A stretch of DNA of 64,000 nucleotides, taken from the NCBI GenBank assembly GCA_030645575.1, contig JAUSMJ010000059.1, positions 60,893-124,892 of the forward strand. The letters run 5' to 3'. The notes beneath the pieces are model-generated. The model was not told the DNA's origin. It was given only the letters and a program-made list of their open reading frames with translations, and did no database searches. Origin of the DNA: Caulobacter sp. Its GTDB lineage: Bacteria > Pseudomonadota > Alphaproteobacteria > Caulobacterales > Caulobacteraceae. Positions 31,615 through 40,795 of the stretch are shown here, piece after piece (within the stretch, counting starts at the first letter, position 1; each line of letters starts with the position of its first letter). The position numbers and the translations under genes were made by a program.

Positions 31615-32754
31615 ATGGACTTTTCCCTTTCCGACGATCAGCGCGCGATCCAGGAGATGGCCCAGGCCTTCGCGCGGGAAGAACTCGCCCCGCACTCGGC
31701 CAAATGGGACGAGGACAGCCACTTCCCGGTCGACGTGATGCGCGCGGCGGCGGCGCTGGGTTTCGCCGGCATCTATGTCCAGGACGATGTGGGGGGCTCG
31801 GGCCTCAAGCGCCTCGACGCCTCGATCATCTTCGAGGCGCTCAGCTATGGCGACGTGGCCACCGCCGCCTATCTGACGATCCACAACATGGCCTCCTGGA
31901 TGATCGACCGCTTCGGGTCCAACGACCTGCGCGGCCGCTACCTGCCGCGCCTGACGACCATGGAGCTGATCGCCAGCTACTGCCTGACCGAGCCGGGCTC
32001 GGGCTCGGACGCGGCGGCCATGCGCACCACGGCGAAGAAGGACGGCGACCACTATGTGCTGAACGGGGCCAAGGCCTTCATCAGCGGCGGCGGGGTGTCG
32101 GACGTCTATGTCGTCATGGCCCGCACCGGCGAGCCGGGCGCCAAGGGCGTCTCGGCCTTCGTGGTCGAGAAGGGGACGCCGGGTCTCAGCTTCGGGGCCA
32201 ACGAGCGCAAGATGGGCTGGAAGTCCCAGCCGACGGCCCAGGTCAATTTCGACGGCGTGCGCGTCCATGAGTCCAACCGCATCGGCGGGGAGGGCGAGGG
32301 CTTCCGTTTCGCCATGATGGGCCTGGACGGCGGCCGGCTGAACATCGCCAGCTGTTCGCTGGGCGGCGCGGCCTTCGCCCTCGACACGGCGAAGGCCTAC
32401 ATGGAAACCCGCAACCAGTTCGGCAGACCGCTGAAGGACTTCCAGGCGCTGCAGTTCAAGCTGGCCGACATGGCCACCGAGCTGGAGGCGGCCCGCCTGA
32501 TGGTCCGCAACGCGGCCGACGCGCTGGACAGGCGCGATCCGGGCGCGACGAAGCTGTGCGCCATGGCCAAGCGCTTCGCCACCGACGCCGGCTTCACCGT
32601 CGCCAACGAGGCGCTGCAGCTGCACGGCGGCTACGGCTATTTGCAGGACTATCCGCTGGAACGCGTGGTCCGCGACCTGCGGGTGCACCAGATCCTCGAG
32701 GGGACCAACGAGATCATGCGCGTGATCATCAGCCGCGAGATGTTCCGGCAGTAG
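31615..32754 (+). CDS. Acyl-CoA dehydrogenase, probable isobutyryl-CoA dehydrogenase
   Basis: FAD enzyme introducing a double bond alpha-beta to the thioester. 379 residues: [19 protein letters not shown] is the flavin/substrate signature, [18 protein letters not shown] follows, and the catalytic glutamate is in [15 protein letters not shown]. Cotranscription direction and distance with a 3-hydroxyisobutyryl-CoA hydrolase (33478) and a 3-hydroxyisobutyrate dehydrogenase (36166) support isobutyryl-CoA as substrate, in valine degradation. The enzyme would deliver electrons to ETF. Confidence 0.88.
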   Translation: MDFSLSDDQRAIQEMAQAFAREELAPHSAKWDEDSHFPVDVMRAAAALGFAGIYVQDDVGGSGLKRLDASIIFEALSYGDVATAAYLTIHNMASWMIDRFGSNDLRGRYLPRLTTMELIASYCLTEPGSGSDAAAMRTTAKKDGDHYVLNGAKAFISGGGVSDVYVVMARTGEPGAKGVSAFVVEKGTPGLSFGANERKMGWKSQPTAQVNFDGVRVHESNRIGGEGEGFRFAMMGLDGGRLNIASCSLGGAAFALDTAKAYMETRNQFGRPLKDFQALQFKLADMATELEAARLMVRNAADALDRRDPGATKLCAMAKRFATDAGFTVANEALQLHGGYGYLQDYPLERVVRDLRVHQILEGTNEIMRVIISREMFRQ

Positions 32755-32765
32755 GCGATGTGGTA

Positions 32766-32786
32766 GTCTGACCAGTCTGGTCAGAC
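32766..32786. promoter_or_regulatory. Perfect palindrome, likely toxin-antitoxin operator
   Basis: The arms GTCTGACCA and TGGTCAGAC are perfect inverted repeats of nine bases with a three-base spacer, ending 13 bases before the antitoxin start. Position and symmetry are those expected for an autoregulatory operator bound by the antitoxin or the toxin-antitoxin complex. Confidence 0.75.
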
Positions 32787-32799
32787 CGGGAGCAATGCG

Positions 32800-33054
32800 A
32801 TGCGCGAAGTCGGCGTCCTTGAAGCCAAGACCAACCTCTCGTCCCTGTTGGACGCGGTGGAATCCCGAGGTGAGGAAATCCTGATCACCCGCCACGGCAA
32901 GCCCGTGGCCAAATTGTCCGCCGCGCCCGAGACCAGGCGCCCGCCGGCGGACTTTGCGGACCAGGTGCGGGCGTTCCGCACCGCCATCGAAGAGCGTCGC
33001 GGCGTCGACTTCGAGTTTGACTGGAAAGAAGCCGTCGAGGACGGCCGGGAGTGA
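32800..33054 (+). CDS. Type II antitoxin, Phd/YefM family
   Basis: 84 residues. The N-terminal DNA-binding part EVGVLEAKTNLSSLLDAVESRGEEILITRHGKPVAKL has the Phd/YefM-fold pattern; the C-terminal tail (DFADQVRAFRTAIEERRGVDFEFDW) is the part that normally wraps the toxin. A perfect palindrome lies just upstream. It overlaps the PIN-toxin gene by GTGA, so the two proteins are made together. Confidence 0.9.
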   Translation: MREVGVLEAKTNLSSLLDAVESRGEEILITRHGKPVAKLSAAPETRRPPADFADQVRAFRTAIEERRGVDFEFDWKEAVEDGRE

Positions 33055-33473
33055 CGACGACCGTCCTTGACGCGTCAGTCATCGCGGCTTGGCTCGTGCC
33101 GTCGCAAAGCACGCCGGCCAGTGAGGTCTTCCTGAAGGAGGCGGCTGAGGGCCGTTTTCTGGCGCCGTACATCTTTCCAGCTGAGTGCCGGAGCCTGCTG
33201 CTGCGCGCCGAGCGCCGGGGCGGGCTGACGACGAAGGAGGTCGCCGTGGCCTTGGATTTCGTGGACAAGCTGGCGATTCAGGTCATGCCGATGCTTGACC
33301 GGGCCGGTCACGACGACGTTCTCGCTCTGGCGCGACGGGAAACGCTGTCGCTATACGACGCGCTCTATTTGTACGTCGCGATCGAAGCCGACGCGCGGCT
33401 GGCCAGTCGAGATGGCGGCATGCTCATGGCGGCCGCGCGCCGCGGCCTCGTCGCGCTGGACCTGAGAGCCTGA
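33051..33473 (+). CDS. vapC: PIN-domain ribonuclease toxin (VapC family)
   Basis: 140 residues with the four acidic PIN positions: Asp in TVLDASVIAAW, Glu in FPAECRSLL, Asp in LYDALYLYVAIE, Asp in ASRDGGM. VapC toxins cut tRNA or rRNA when freed from their antitoxin. Start is GTG 33051 inside the antitoxin stop codon. The toxin-antitoxin pair lies between two genes of the valine cluster, four bases before the hydrolase gene, so it could be read together with it. Confidence 0.92.
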   Translation: MTTTVLDASVIAAWLVPSQSTPASEVFLKEAAEGRFLAPYIFPAECRSLLLRAERRGGLTTKEVAVALDFVDKLAIQVMPMLDRAGHDDVLALARRETLSLYDALYLYVAIEADARLASRDGGMLMAAARRGLVALDLRA

Positions 33474-33477
33474 TAGC

Positions 33478-34542
33478 ATGACCCCTCCCGACCTCGACGA
33501 ACCCGAAGTCCTCTGCCGCGTCGAATCCGGCGTCGGGCGGATCACGCTGAACCGGCCGAAAGCCCTGCACGCCCTGACCCTGACCATGTGCGAGGACATG
33601 ATCGACGCCCTGTCGATCTGGCGCCACGACGAGGCGGTCCAGTGCATCCTTGTCGATCACAGCGGCGAGCGCGGCTTCTGCGCCGGCGGCGACATCCGCA
33701 TGCTGGCCGAGAGCGGGGCGGGGGACGCGGTTGAGGCGCGCAAATTCTTCCACACCGAGTACCGCCTGAACCATCTGCTGTTCACCTACTCCAAGCCGGT
33801 GGTGACGGTGATGGACGGGGTGACCATGGGCGGCGGCGTCGGCCTGGCCATGCCCTCGGCCGTGCGCATCGCGACCGAGCGGACCACCTACGCCATGCCC
33901 GAGACCGGCATCGGCCTGTTCCCCGATGTCGGCGGCGGCTGGTTCCTGCCCAGGCTGCCAGGCAAGGCGGGCCTGTGGCTGGCCCTGACCGGCGCGCGGA
34001 TCAAGGCGGCGGACTGCTGCGCCCTGGGCATCGCCACCCACTACATGCCGTCGGAGAAGGTGGAGGCCTTCAAGGCGGCCCTGCTGGCCCATCCCGGCAG
34101 CATCGCGGCGGCCATGGCGGCGTTCGTCGAGGATCCGGGCCACGCCCGCATCGCCGCCCACCGGGCCGACATTGACCGGCTGTTCGGCGAGGGCGACGTC
34201 GAGGCGATCATCGCTAACCTGGCGGTCGAGCCCGGCGACTGGGCCGCCGAGCAGCTGGCGACGCTGACAACCAAGTCGCCGCAGACGCTGAAGGTCGCCT
34301 TCCGCCAGCTGAGGACCGGCGCGTTGCTGGACGACTTCGCGGCCAACATGGCCATGGAATACCGCATCGGCGCGCGGGTCGTGCGCCGGCACGACTTCCT
34401 GGAGGGCGTGCGGGCGGTGATCATCGACAAGGACAACGCGCCGCGATGGGACCCGCCGACGGTCGAGGCGGTGACCGACGCCATGCTCGACGACATCTTC
34501 GCGCCACTTTCGCCCGACGAAGAATGGACGCCGCTGACTTGA
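33478..34542 (+). CDS. 3-hydroxyisobutyryl-CoA hydrolase (enoyl-CoA hydratase superfamily)
   Basis: Releases free 3-hydroxyisobutyrate in valine degradation. 354 residues, longer than simple crotonases, as HIBCH proteins are. GVGRITLNRPKALHALT, the oxyanion-hole segment GERGFCAGGDIRML and YAMPETGIGLFPDVGGGWFLPRLPG with the catalytic Glu and Asp are all present. Flanking acyl-CoA dehydrogenase and hydroxyisobutyrate dehydrogenase genes support this role over a general hydratase. Confidence 0.9.
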   Translation: MTPPDLDEPEVLCRVESGVGRITLNRPKALHALTLTMCEDMIDALSIWRHDEAVQCILVDHSGERGFCAGGDIRMLAESGAGDAVEARKFFHTEYRLNHLLFTYSKPVVTVMDGVTMGGGVGLAMPSAVRIATERTTYAMPETGIGLFPDVGGGWFLPRLPGKAGLWLALTGARIKAADCCALGIATHYMPSEKVEAFKAALLAHPGSIAAAMAAFVEDPGHARIAAHRADIDRLFGEGDVEAIIANLAVEPGDWAAEQLATLTTKSPQTLKVAFRQLRTGALLDDFAANMAMEYRIGARVVRRHDFLEGVRAVIIDKDNAPRWDPPTVEAVTDAMLDDIFAPLSPDEEWTPLT

Positions 34543-34605
34543 GGCCGGAACCGGCGTAGGAAACCGCCGGGCCGGGGGAAAACGCATGCTGGGGAAGACC
34601 GCACA

Positions 34606-35406
34606 ATGAAAATCCAAGCCCGTTGGATGGCCCTGGCGGCCGTTCTGGCGCTCGCCGCCTGCGAAACGGTTCCGCCGCCGCCTCCGCCGCCGGCCGATGC
34701 GCCGGTCAGCCTGCCAGGCTTCGTCGGCGTGGCCCTGTCCGATCCCAACCGGCCCGAGGCCGACCGGGCCCGCGACGCCGCCCGCCATCCCGGCGAGATT
34801 CTGGTGTTCGCCGGTCTGCGGCCGGGCATGAAGGTCGTCGATCTGATTCCGGGCGGCGGCTATTTCACCCGCATCTTCTCGAAGGCCGTGGGACCCGCCG
34901 GACGGGTCTACGCCTATGTGCCCGACGAGCTGACCGCTCTGGCCAAGGGCCGTCCGCCGTCGGTCGCGGCCTTCGTGGGCAAGCCGCCCTACGCCAATAC
35001 GCGGATGATCCTGCGGACCCTTCCGACCTTCGGGGCGCCCGAGAAGGTCGATATGGTGTTCACCGCCCAGAACTACCACGACATGCACCTGAGCTTCATG
35101 GGGCCGGCGGACCTGTCGGTGGTCAATCGCCGCGTGTTCGCCGCGCTCAAGCCGGGCGGCGCCTACATCGTCATCGACCATTCGGCCAAGGCCGGCTCGG
35201 GCCTGCGCGACACCGAGAGCCTGCACCGTATCGACGCGGCGCTGGTTCGCCGCGAAGTCGAGGCCGCCGGCTTCGTCTTCGAGGGCGAAAGCCGGGTGCT
35301 GCGCAATCCGGCCGACCCGCTGACCGCCAACGTCTTCAACCCGTCGATCCGCGGCGGTACCGACCAGTTCGTCTACAGGTTCCGCAAGCCCAGGAGCGGC
35401 CGCTGA
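34606..35406 (+). CDS. Exported SAM-methyltransferase-like lipoprotein (first tandem copy)
   Basis: 266 residues. The N-terminus ends in a lipobox (LALAACE, Cys19), so the protein should be lipidated at the inner or outer membrane, followed by a proline-rich stretch. The body has a class I methyltransferase fold: GMKVVDLIPGGGYFTRIFSKAV in the SAM-binding position, DMVFTAQNYHDMH and LKPGGAYIVIDH. The glycine loop is present (IPGGGYF). It resembles the poorly known COG4798 predicted methyltransferases. The next gene is a paralogue overlapping by one base. An exported methyltransferase has no obvious source of SAM, so real activity is open. Confidence 0.8.
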   Translation: MKIQARWMALAAVLALAACETVPPPPPPPADAPVSLPGFVGVALSDPNRPEADRARDAARHPGEILVFAGLRPGMKVVDLIPGGGYFTRIFSKAVGPAGRVYAYVPDELTALAKGRPPSVAAFVGKPPYANTRMILRTLPTFGAPEKVDMVFTAQNYHDMHLSFMGPADLSVVNRRVFAALKPGGAYIVIDHSAKAGSGLRDTESLHRIDAALVRREVEAAGFVFEGESRVLRNPADPLTANVFNPSIRGGTDQFVYRFRKPRSGR

Positions 35407-36161
35407 TGTCCGTCCGTTTCGCCGCCCCGCTGGCCGGGTTTCTCGCCGTCGTCCTGTCCGCCGTCGCCATGGCCGCGGATGTGCCGGCCAACATCGCCGC
35501 CGCCGTCGGCGATACGACCCGCCCGGCGGTCCAGCGGGGGCGGGACGCGTCCCGGCGTCCAGCCGAGATCCTCGCCTTCGCCGGGGTGAAGCCCGGCGAC
35601 AAGGTCGGCGATTTCCTGATGGGCGGGGGCTATTTCACCCGCATCTTCTCCGGCGCGGTCGGGCCCACGGGCAAGGTCTACGGGTTTCAGGCCGCGGAGT
35701 TCGTCCAGTTCAACGGCGACTACGGCAAATGGCAGGACGAGACGGTCGCCTTCTCGCCGAACATCGTCCCTGTCCGCGCATCGCTTGGCGCGCTCGCGTT
35801 CCCCGAGCCGCTGGACCTGATCTTCACCGCCCAGAACTATCACGACTTCCATCTGGGCCGGGCCACGCCCGAACAGATCGCCGCGATCAACAGGCAACTG
35901 CTCGACGCGCTCAAGCCCGGCGGCGTTCTGCTGGTCATCGATCACTACGCCATCGACGGGACGGGCGACACGCAATCGAACGCGCTGCATCGCATCGACA
36001 TTGATCTGGTGAAGCGCGAGCTGGCGGCGGCCGGGTTCGTGCTGGAGGCGGAGAGCGACATTCTACGAAATCCCGCCGACCCGCGGACGGCCAGCGTCTT
36101 CGACCCTTCCATCCAGGGCAACACCGATCAATTTATCCTCAAGTTCCGCAAGCCGGCCTAG
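35406..36161 (+). CDS. Exported SAM-methyltransferase-like protein (second tandem copy)
   Basis: 251 residues, paralogue of the preceding protein (shared GGGYFTRIFS, FTAQNYHDFH, LKPGGVLLVIDHY, ESDILRNPADPRTASVF). It has a normal signal peptide (VRFAAPLAGFLAVVLSAVAMAAD) without a lipobox, so it should be soluble in the periplasm. Asp of the first copy's VVDLIPGGGY is GDFLMGGGY here. Its start overlaps the upstream stop (TGATG). It is four bases before the hydroxyisobutyrate dehydrogenase gene. Confidence 0.8.
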   Translation: MSVRFAAPLAGFLAVVLSAVAMAADVPANIAAAVGDTTRPAVQRGRDASRRPAEILAFAGVKPGDKVGDFLMGGGYFTRIFSGAVGPTGKVYGFQAAEFVQFNGDYGKWQDETVAFSPNIVPVRASLGALAFPEPLDLIFTAQNYHDFHLGRATPEQIAAINRQLLDALKPGGVLLVIDHYAIDGTGDTQSNALHRIDIDLVKRELAAAGFVLEAESDILRNPADPRTASVFDPSIQGNTDQFILKFRKPA

Positions 36162-36165
36162 ATCC

Positions 36166-37065
36166 ATGACCCGTATCGCTTTTATCGGCCTGGGAAACAT
36201 GGGGGCCGGGATGGCCGCCAACCAGGCCAAGGCCGGCCGCGAGGTCATGGCCTTCGACCTGTCGCAGGCGGCGGTGGACAAGGCCGTGGCCGCCGGCTGC
36301 CGGCCCGCCGCCTCGGTCGCCGAGGCCGTGAAGGACGCCGACGCGGTGATCACCATGCTGCCGGCCGGGCAGCATGTGCGCGGCGTCTACGGCGAACAGG
36401 TGCTGGCCCACGCGCCGAAGTCGGCCCTGCTGATCGACTGTTCGACCATCGACATCGACAGCGCTCGCGCCGTCGGCGAGCAGGCGAAGGGGCAGGGGTT
36501 CCGCTTCGCCGACGCCCCGGTCAGCGGCGGCATCATGGCCGCCGAGGCCGGCACGCTGGCCTTCATGGTCGGCTGCGAGACGGCTGACTACGCCGCCTTC
36601 GAGGCGATTCTGCAGCCTATGGCCCGGGTGGTGTTCCACGCCGGCGGGTCCGGTTCGGGCCAGGCGGCCAAGATCTGCAACAACATGCTGCTCGGCATCT
36701 CGATGATCGGCGTCTGCGAAGCCTTCGCCCTGGCCGAGAAGCTGGGGCTGGATCCGGAGCGATTCTTCGAGATCGGCTCGAAGTCGTCGGGCCAGTGCTG
36801 GTCGCTGACCACCTACTGCCCCTGGCCCGGCCCGGTGGAGACCGCCCCGTCGAATCGCGGCTACGAAGGCGGCTTCCTCAGCGCCCTGATGCTCAAGGAC
36901 CTGAAGCTGGCCCAGGAGGCGGCGGCCCGCGCCGGCGCATCGACGCCGATGGGCGCCCAGGCCGAGGCGCTCTATGCGCTGTTCGACGGACTCGGTTACG
37001 GCCAGAAGGACTTTTCGGCCATGCTGCAGATGTTCCGCGGTCGGCTGGACGAATTGACGGCCTGA
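36166..37065 (+). CDS. mmsB: 3-hydroxyisobutyrate dehydrogenase
   Basis: Oxidises 3-hydroxyisobutyrate to methylmalonate semialdehyde with NAD+. The 299 residues show FIGLGNMGAGMAANQAKAG (Rossmann), the signature DAPVSGGIMAAEAGTLAFMVG and the catalytic lysine in SGQAAKICNNMLLGI. Together with the acyl-CoA dehydrogenase and the hydrolase it covers three consecutive steps of valine catabolism. No mmsA is present in the window. Confidence 0.93.
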   Translation: MTRIAFIGLGNMGAGMAANQAKAGREVMAFDLSQAAVDKAVAAGCRPAASVAEAVKDADAVITMLPAGQHVRGVYGEQVLAHAPKSALLIDCSTIDIDSARAVGEQAKGQGFRFADAPVSGGIMAAEAGTLAFMVGCETADYAAFEAILQPMARVVFHAGGSGSGQAAKICNNMLLGISMIGVCEAFALAEKLGLDPERFFEIGSKSSGQCWSLTTYCPWPGPVETAPSNRGYEGGFLSALMLKDLKLAQEAAARAGASTPMGAQAEALYALFDGLGYGQKDFSAMLQMFRGRLDELTA

Positions 37066-37075
37066 CGGCGAGCGA

Positions 37076-37089
37076 TTGCGCTGGATCAA
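37076..37089. promoter_or_regulatory. Possible FNR/FixK-type site upstream of hemA
   Basis: TTGCG-CTGG-ATCAA matches eight of the ten fixed positions of the FNR/FixK consensus TTGAT-N4-ATCAA. It lies about 205 bases before the hemA start. hemA control by FixK/FNR is known in several alphaproteobacteria, but one imperfect site is weak evidence. Confidence 0.3.
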
Positions 37090-37294
37090 TTCACCGATCG
37101 CGCTGACCCGGCATGTTGGCCGCCAGTACCTGAGAGCCGTTCGCGCAAGACCTGCGGCGTTTCACGTAATAGGTTGCCAGATGAAACTCTCGTAAGTGGA
37201 CACGGGAGTCGGGCGGTGCGAATTAGCCCGCGGAACAGAGAACAGGGAGCCGGCCAGGCGGGGCGACCGTCACTTCGGGGCCGGGGCGTCGTCG

Positions 37295-38524
37295 ATGGAT
37301 TACAAGGCCGCTTTTCACAACGCCGTCGCGCAGGTGCGCGATGAGGGCCGCTATCGGGTCTTCGCCGACCTGAAGCGCCATAGCGGCGATTTCCCGCGGG
37401 CCACCTGGACGCGCGACGACGGGTCCGAATGCGAGATCATCGTCTGGTGCTCCAACGACTATCTCGGCCAGGGTCAGAACCCGGTCGTCGCCGACGCCAT
37501 GCACGCGGCCATCGACGCCAACGGAACCGGCTCTGGCGGCACGCGCAACATCTCCGGCACGACTCACTTCCACGTGGAGCTTGAGCGGGAGCTGGCCGAT
37601 CTGCACGGCAAGGAATCGGCCCTGCTGTTCACCTCGGGCTACGTCTCCAACGAGGCGACGCTGTCGACGCTCTACAAGATCCTGCCCGGCCTGATCATCT
37701 TTTCCGACGAACTGAACCACGCCTCGATGATCAGCGGCATCCGCAGCGGCGGCGGCCAGCGGCGCATCTTCCGCCACAACGATCTGGCCCACCTCGAACA
37801 ACTGCTGGCCGAGGCCGATCCCGAGGCGCCCAAGCTGGTGGCGTTCGAGAGCGTCTATTCGATGGACGGCGACATCTCCGACATCCGCGGCACGGTCGCG
37901 CTGGCGAAGAAGTACGGCGCCCTGACCTACATCGACGAAGTCCACGCGGTCGGCCTGTACGGCCAGCGCGGCGGCGGCGTGTCCGAGCGCGACGACATCG
38001 CCTCGGAGATCGACATCATCGAGGCGACGCTGGGCAAGGCCATCGGCTGCATGGGCGGCTATATCGCCGCCGACGCCGTGATCATCGACGCCATCCGCTC
38101 CTACGCCTCGGGCTTCATCTTCACGACGTCCCTCCCGCCGGCCCTGACCGCCGGAGCCCTGGCGTCCGTGCGCTGGCTCAAGGAACACAACGAGGTCCGC
38201 GAGCAGCATCAGGAGCGCGCCGCGACCCTCAAGGCGATGATGAAGGCCGCCGGCCTGCCGGTCATGGAAAGCTCGGTCAGCCACATCGTGCCGGTGATGG
38301 TCGGCGACGCCGTCCACTGCAAGATGGTCTCGGACATGCTGCTCGAAGACCACGGCATCTACGTTCAGCCGATCAACTTCCCCACCGTGCCGCGCGGCAC
38401 GGAGCGCCTGCGCTTCACCCCCACGCCGTTCCACACCGACGCGATGATGCGTGACCTGGTCAAGGCGCTGGAAAACCTGTGGGCCCGCTGTAATATCGCC
38501 CGCGTGGGCGGATACGCCGCCTAG
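37295..38524 (+). CDS. hemA: 5-aminolevulinate synthase (ALAS)
   Basis: PLP enzyme condensing glycine with succinyl-CoA, the alphaproteobacterial and mitochondrial route into haem. 409 residues from ATG 37295 ([23 protein letters not shown]). The PLP lysine lies in [42 protein letters not shown] and [17 protein letters not shown] are standard. The 230-base upstream region has no gene and probably holds the promoter. Presence of ALAS, not glutamyl-tRNA reductase, supports an alphaproteobacterial origin. Confidence 0.97.
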   Translation: MDYKAAFHNAVAQVRDEGRYRVFADLKRHSGDFPRATWTRDDGSECEIIVWCSNDYLGQGQNPVVADAMHAAIDANGTGSGGTRNISGTTHFHVELERELADLHGKESALLFTSGYVSNEATLSTLYKILPGLIIFSDELNHASMISGIRSGGGQRRIFRHNDLAHLEQLLAEADPEAPKLVAFESVYSMDGDISDIRGTVALAKKYGALTYIDEVHAVGLYGQRGGGVSERDDIASEIDIIEATLGKAIGCMGGYIAADAVIIDAIRSYASGFIFTTSLPPALTAGALASVRWLKEHNEVREQHQERAATLKAMMKAAGLPVMESSVSHIVPVMVGDAVHCKMVSDMLLEDHGIYVQPINFPTVPRGTERLRFTPTPFHTDAMMRDLVKALENLWARCNIARVGGYAA

Positions 38525-38577
38525 CGATTGCGGTCTCGCGACCCCACCTGCCGTGTCTGGCGGTGCGGGCGAGGCTG

Positions 38578-38811
38578 ATGACGTCCATTGTCGAAGGGTT
38601 TGTGGCGCTGGGCGTCCTGGCGGCGCTCGTCCCGCTGGGGGTGATGGCTGTCCGCCGGGTCAAACGCTCGAAGGGCCGCGCGGCCATGGCCGGTATGCTG
38701 CTATTGTTCGGGGCCTTTCTGAAGGTCGATCCGCCGCCTCTGCCACCGTCCGAGCGGGTGATCAAGGACAGCGAGGACGACGAGGCCGCCGGCGCGCCGC
38801 CGACCACCTGA
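38578..38811 (+). CDS. Small membrane protein of unknown function
   Basis: 77 residues from ATG 38578 after GAGG. One clear membrane segment near the start (IVEGFVALGVLAALVPLGVMAV), a basic stretch (RRVKRSKGR), a second short hydrophobic stretch (AMAGMLLLFGAFL) and an acidic tail. No family recognised. Lies 53 bases after hemA. Confidence 0.6.
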   Translation: MTSIVEGFVALGVLAALVPLGVMAVRRVKRSKGRAAMAGMLLLFGAFLKVDPPPLPPSERVIKDSEDDEAAGAPPTT

Positions 38812-38874
38812 TCGGTCTGGAAACGCCGCCGGGTTTGTAGTATCGCCGAGTCAGCGGCGTTGGCCGCCCAGGAG

Positions 38875-39309
38875 CTACGACCGCCGCCGCACGCCCTTGC
38901 CCAATCCGATTCGCTTGGCGAAATCAGACCGCCGCTCGGCATAGGCCGGCGCGACCATCGGGTAATCCGGCGGCAGGTTCCACTTGCGGCGGTAGTCCTC
39001 GGGACTCAGGTCGAATCGCGAGCGCAGGTAGCGCTTCAGCATCTTCAGGTGCGCGCCGTCCTCAAGGCAGACGATGTACTCATGCTGCACCGAGCGAGAG
39101 ACCGGCACGGCCGGCTTCTGGCGTTCGCGCGGCGCTGGCGCCGGGGCGTCCGACAGGCCGGCGAGCGAGGCATGAACTGTCCGGATCAAGTCGGGCAGGG
39201 CCGCGGCGCCGACCGGATTGCGGCCGACAAAGGCCGCCACGATCTCCGTGGAGCAAGCCAGGATATCCGCGTCCGACGCGGCCTTGTCCGGGGTCTCGTC
39301 AGTCGCCAT
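38875..39309 (-). CDS. mucR: MucR/Ros family transcriptional regulator
   Basis: 144 residues from ATG 39309. The N-terminal helical part (ILACSTEIVAAFVGRNPVGAAALPDLIRTVHASLAGL) and the C-terminal domain (EYIVCLEDGAHLKMLKRYLRSRFDLSPEDYRRKWNLPPDYPMVAPAYAERRS) follow the family closely. MucR proteins bind AT-rich targets and control cell-cycle, motility and surface genes in alphaproteobacteria. The classic zinc ligands are altered: the motif keeps CLED, but the two histidines found in Ros are Tyr and Arg (KRYLRSR), so zinc binding is doubtful. Confidence 0.93.
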   Translation of the reverse strand: MATDETPDKAASDADILACSTEIVAAFVGRNPVGAAALPDLIRTVHASLAGLSDAPAPAPRERQKPAVPVSRSVQHEYIVCLEDGAHLKMLKRYLRSRFDLSPEDYRRKWNLPPDYPMVAPAYAERRSDFAKRIGLGKGVRRRS

Positions 39310-39474
39310 GCCCGTTCCTCGCTCGAAGATGCGCCGTCGCACCCGCCTGGCGGCCCAGGTCCGGCGGGATTGAATTCACCAACGCGCCCGGACCGGCCGG
39401 GTTCCGATTGATCATGTCGGCATGATCGCTAAAGAGGGCGCGCCAGCCAGCGCGTCGCAGCCAGGGGTAAGACC

Positions 39475-40767
39475 ATGAACGCTTCCACACCCATCCGCCC
39501 CGCCTTCTTCGGCGCCGATCTCGCCACGGCCGACCCGGCCATCGCCGAGGCCATCGCCCACGAGCTGGCGCGCCAGCGCAACCAGATCGAACTGATCGCC
39601 TCGGAAAACATCGTCTCGAAAGCGGTGCTCGAGGCGCAGGGTTCGATCCTGACCAACAAGTACGCCGAGGGTTATCCGGGCAAGCGGTACTACGGCGGCT
39701 GCGAATACATCGACGTGCTGGAGCAGCTGGCCATCGACCGGGCGAAAGAGCTGTTCGGCGCCGGCTTCGCCAACGTCCAGCCGCACTCGGGGGCCCAGGC
39801 CAACCAGGCGGTGTTCATGGCCCTGCTGACGCCGGGCGACACCTTCATGGGCATGGATCTGGCCGCCGGCGGTCACCTGACCCACGGCAGCCCGGCCAAC
39901 CAGTCGGGCAAGTGGTTCAAGCCGGTGGCCTATACGGTCCGCCAGGACACCCAGTTCATCGACTACGACAACGTCGCCGAGGTGGCCCAGCGCGAGAAGC
40001 CCAAGCTGATCATCGCCGGCGGCTCGGCTTACGGCCGGGCCATCGACTTCAAGCGCTTCCGCGAGATCGCCGACAGCATCGGCGCCTATCTGATGGTCGA
40101 TATGGCCCACTATGCCGGCCTGGTCGCCGGCGGCGCCTATCCGAGCCCCGTGCCGCACGCCCATGTGGTCACCACCACGACGCACAAGACCCTGCGCGGT
40201 CCCCGCGGCGGCATGGTGCTGACCAATGACGAGGCGATCGCCAAAAAGATCAACTCGGCGGTGTTCCCCGGCCTGCAGGGCGGGCCGCTGGAGCATGTCA
40301 TCGCCGCCAAGGCGGTGGCCTTCGCCGAGGCCCTGCGGCCGGAGTTCAAGGCCTACGCCGCCCAGGTGGTGGTCAACGCCCGGGCCCTGGCCGAAACCCT
40401 GGTCGAGGCCGGCCTGGCCATCGTCTCGGGCGGCACCGACAGCCACGTCATGCTGGTCGATCTGCGGCCCAAGGGCGTGACGGGCCGCGACGCCGAAGCC
40501 ACGCTCGAGCGGGCGCACATGACCTGCAACAAGAACGGCATTCCGTTCGACACGGCGTCCTTCACCGTGACCTCGGGCGTGCGGCTCGGCACACCGGCCG
40601 GCACCACGCGCGGCTTCGGCGAGGCGGAGTTCCGCCAGATCGGCCGCTGGATCGGCGAGGTCGTCGATGGCCTGGCCGCCAATGGCGCGCAGGGCAACGC
40701 CGCGGTCGAGGCGAAAGTCCGCGAGCAGGTCATGGCGTTGACGGCGCGCTTCCCTATCTACAACTAA
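39475..40767 (+). CDS. glyA: Serine hydroxymethyltransferase
   Basis: PLP enzyme interconverting serine and glycine with tetrahydrofolate. 430 residues. [19 protein letters not shown] is the conserved N-terminal segment, [19 protein letters not shown] follows, and the PLP lysine lies in [19 protein letters not shown]. The next genes are nrdR and the riboflavin operon, a classical alphaproteobacterial order. Confidence 0.97.
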   Translation: MNASTPIRPAFFGADLATADPAIAEAIAHELARQRNQIELIASENIVSKAVLEAQGSILTNKYAEGYPGKRYYGGCEYIDVLEQLAIDRAKELFGAGFANVQPHSGAQANQAVFMALLTPGDTFMGMDLAAGGHLTHGSPANQSGKWFKPVAYTVRQDTQFIDYDNVAEVAQREKPKLIIAGGSAYGRAIDFKRFREIADSIGAYLMVDMAHYAGLVAGGAYPSPVPHAHVVTTTTHKTLRGPRGGMVLTNDEAIAKKINSAVFPGLQGGPLEHVIAAKAVAFAEALRPEFKAYAAQVVVNARALAETLVEAGLAIVSGGTDSHVMLVDLRPKGVTGRDAEATLERAHMTCNKNGIPFDTASFTVTSGVRLGTPAGTTRGFGEAEFRQIGRWIGEVVDGLAANGAQGNAAVEAKVREQVMALTARFPIYN

Positions 40768-40795
40768 TAGGGACGGCCGCCGGGAGGGGCCCAAC

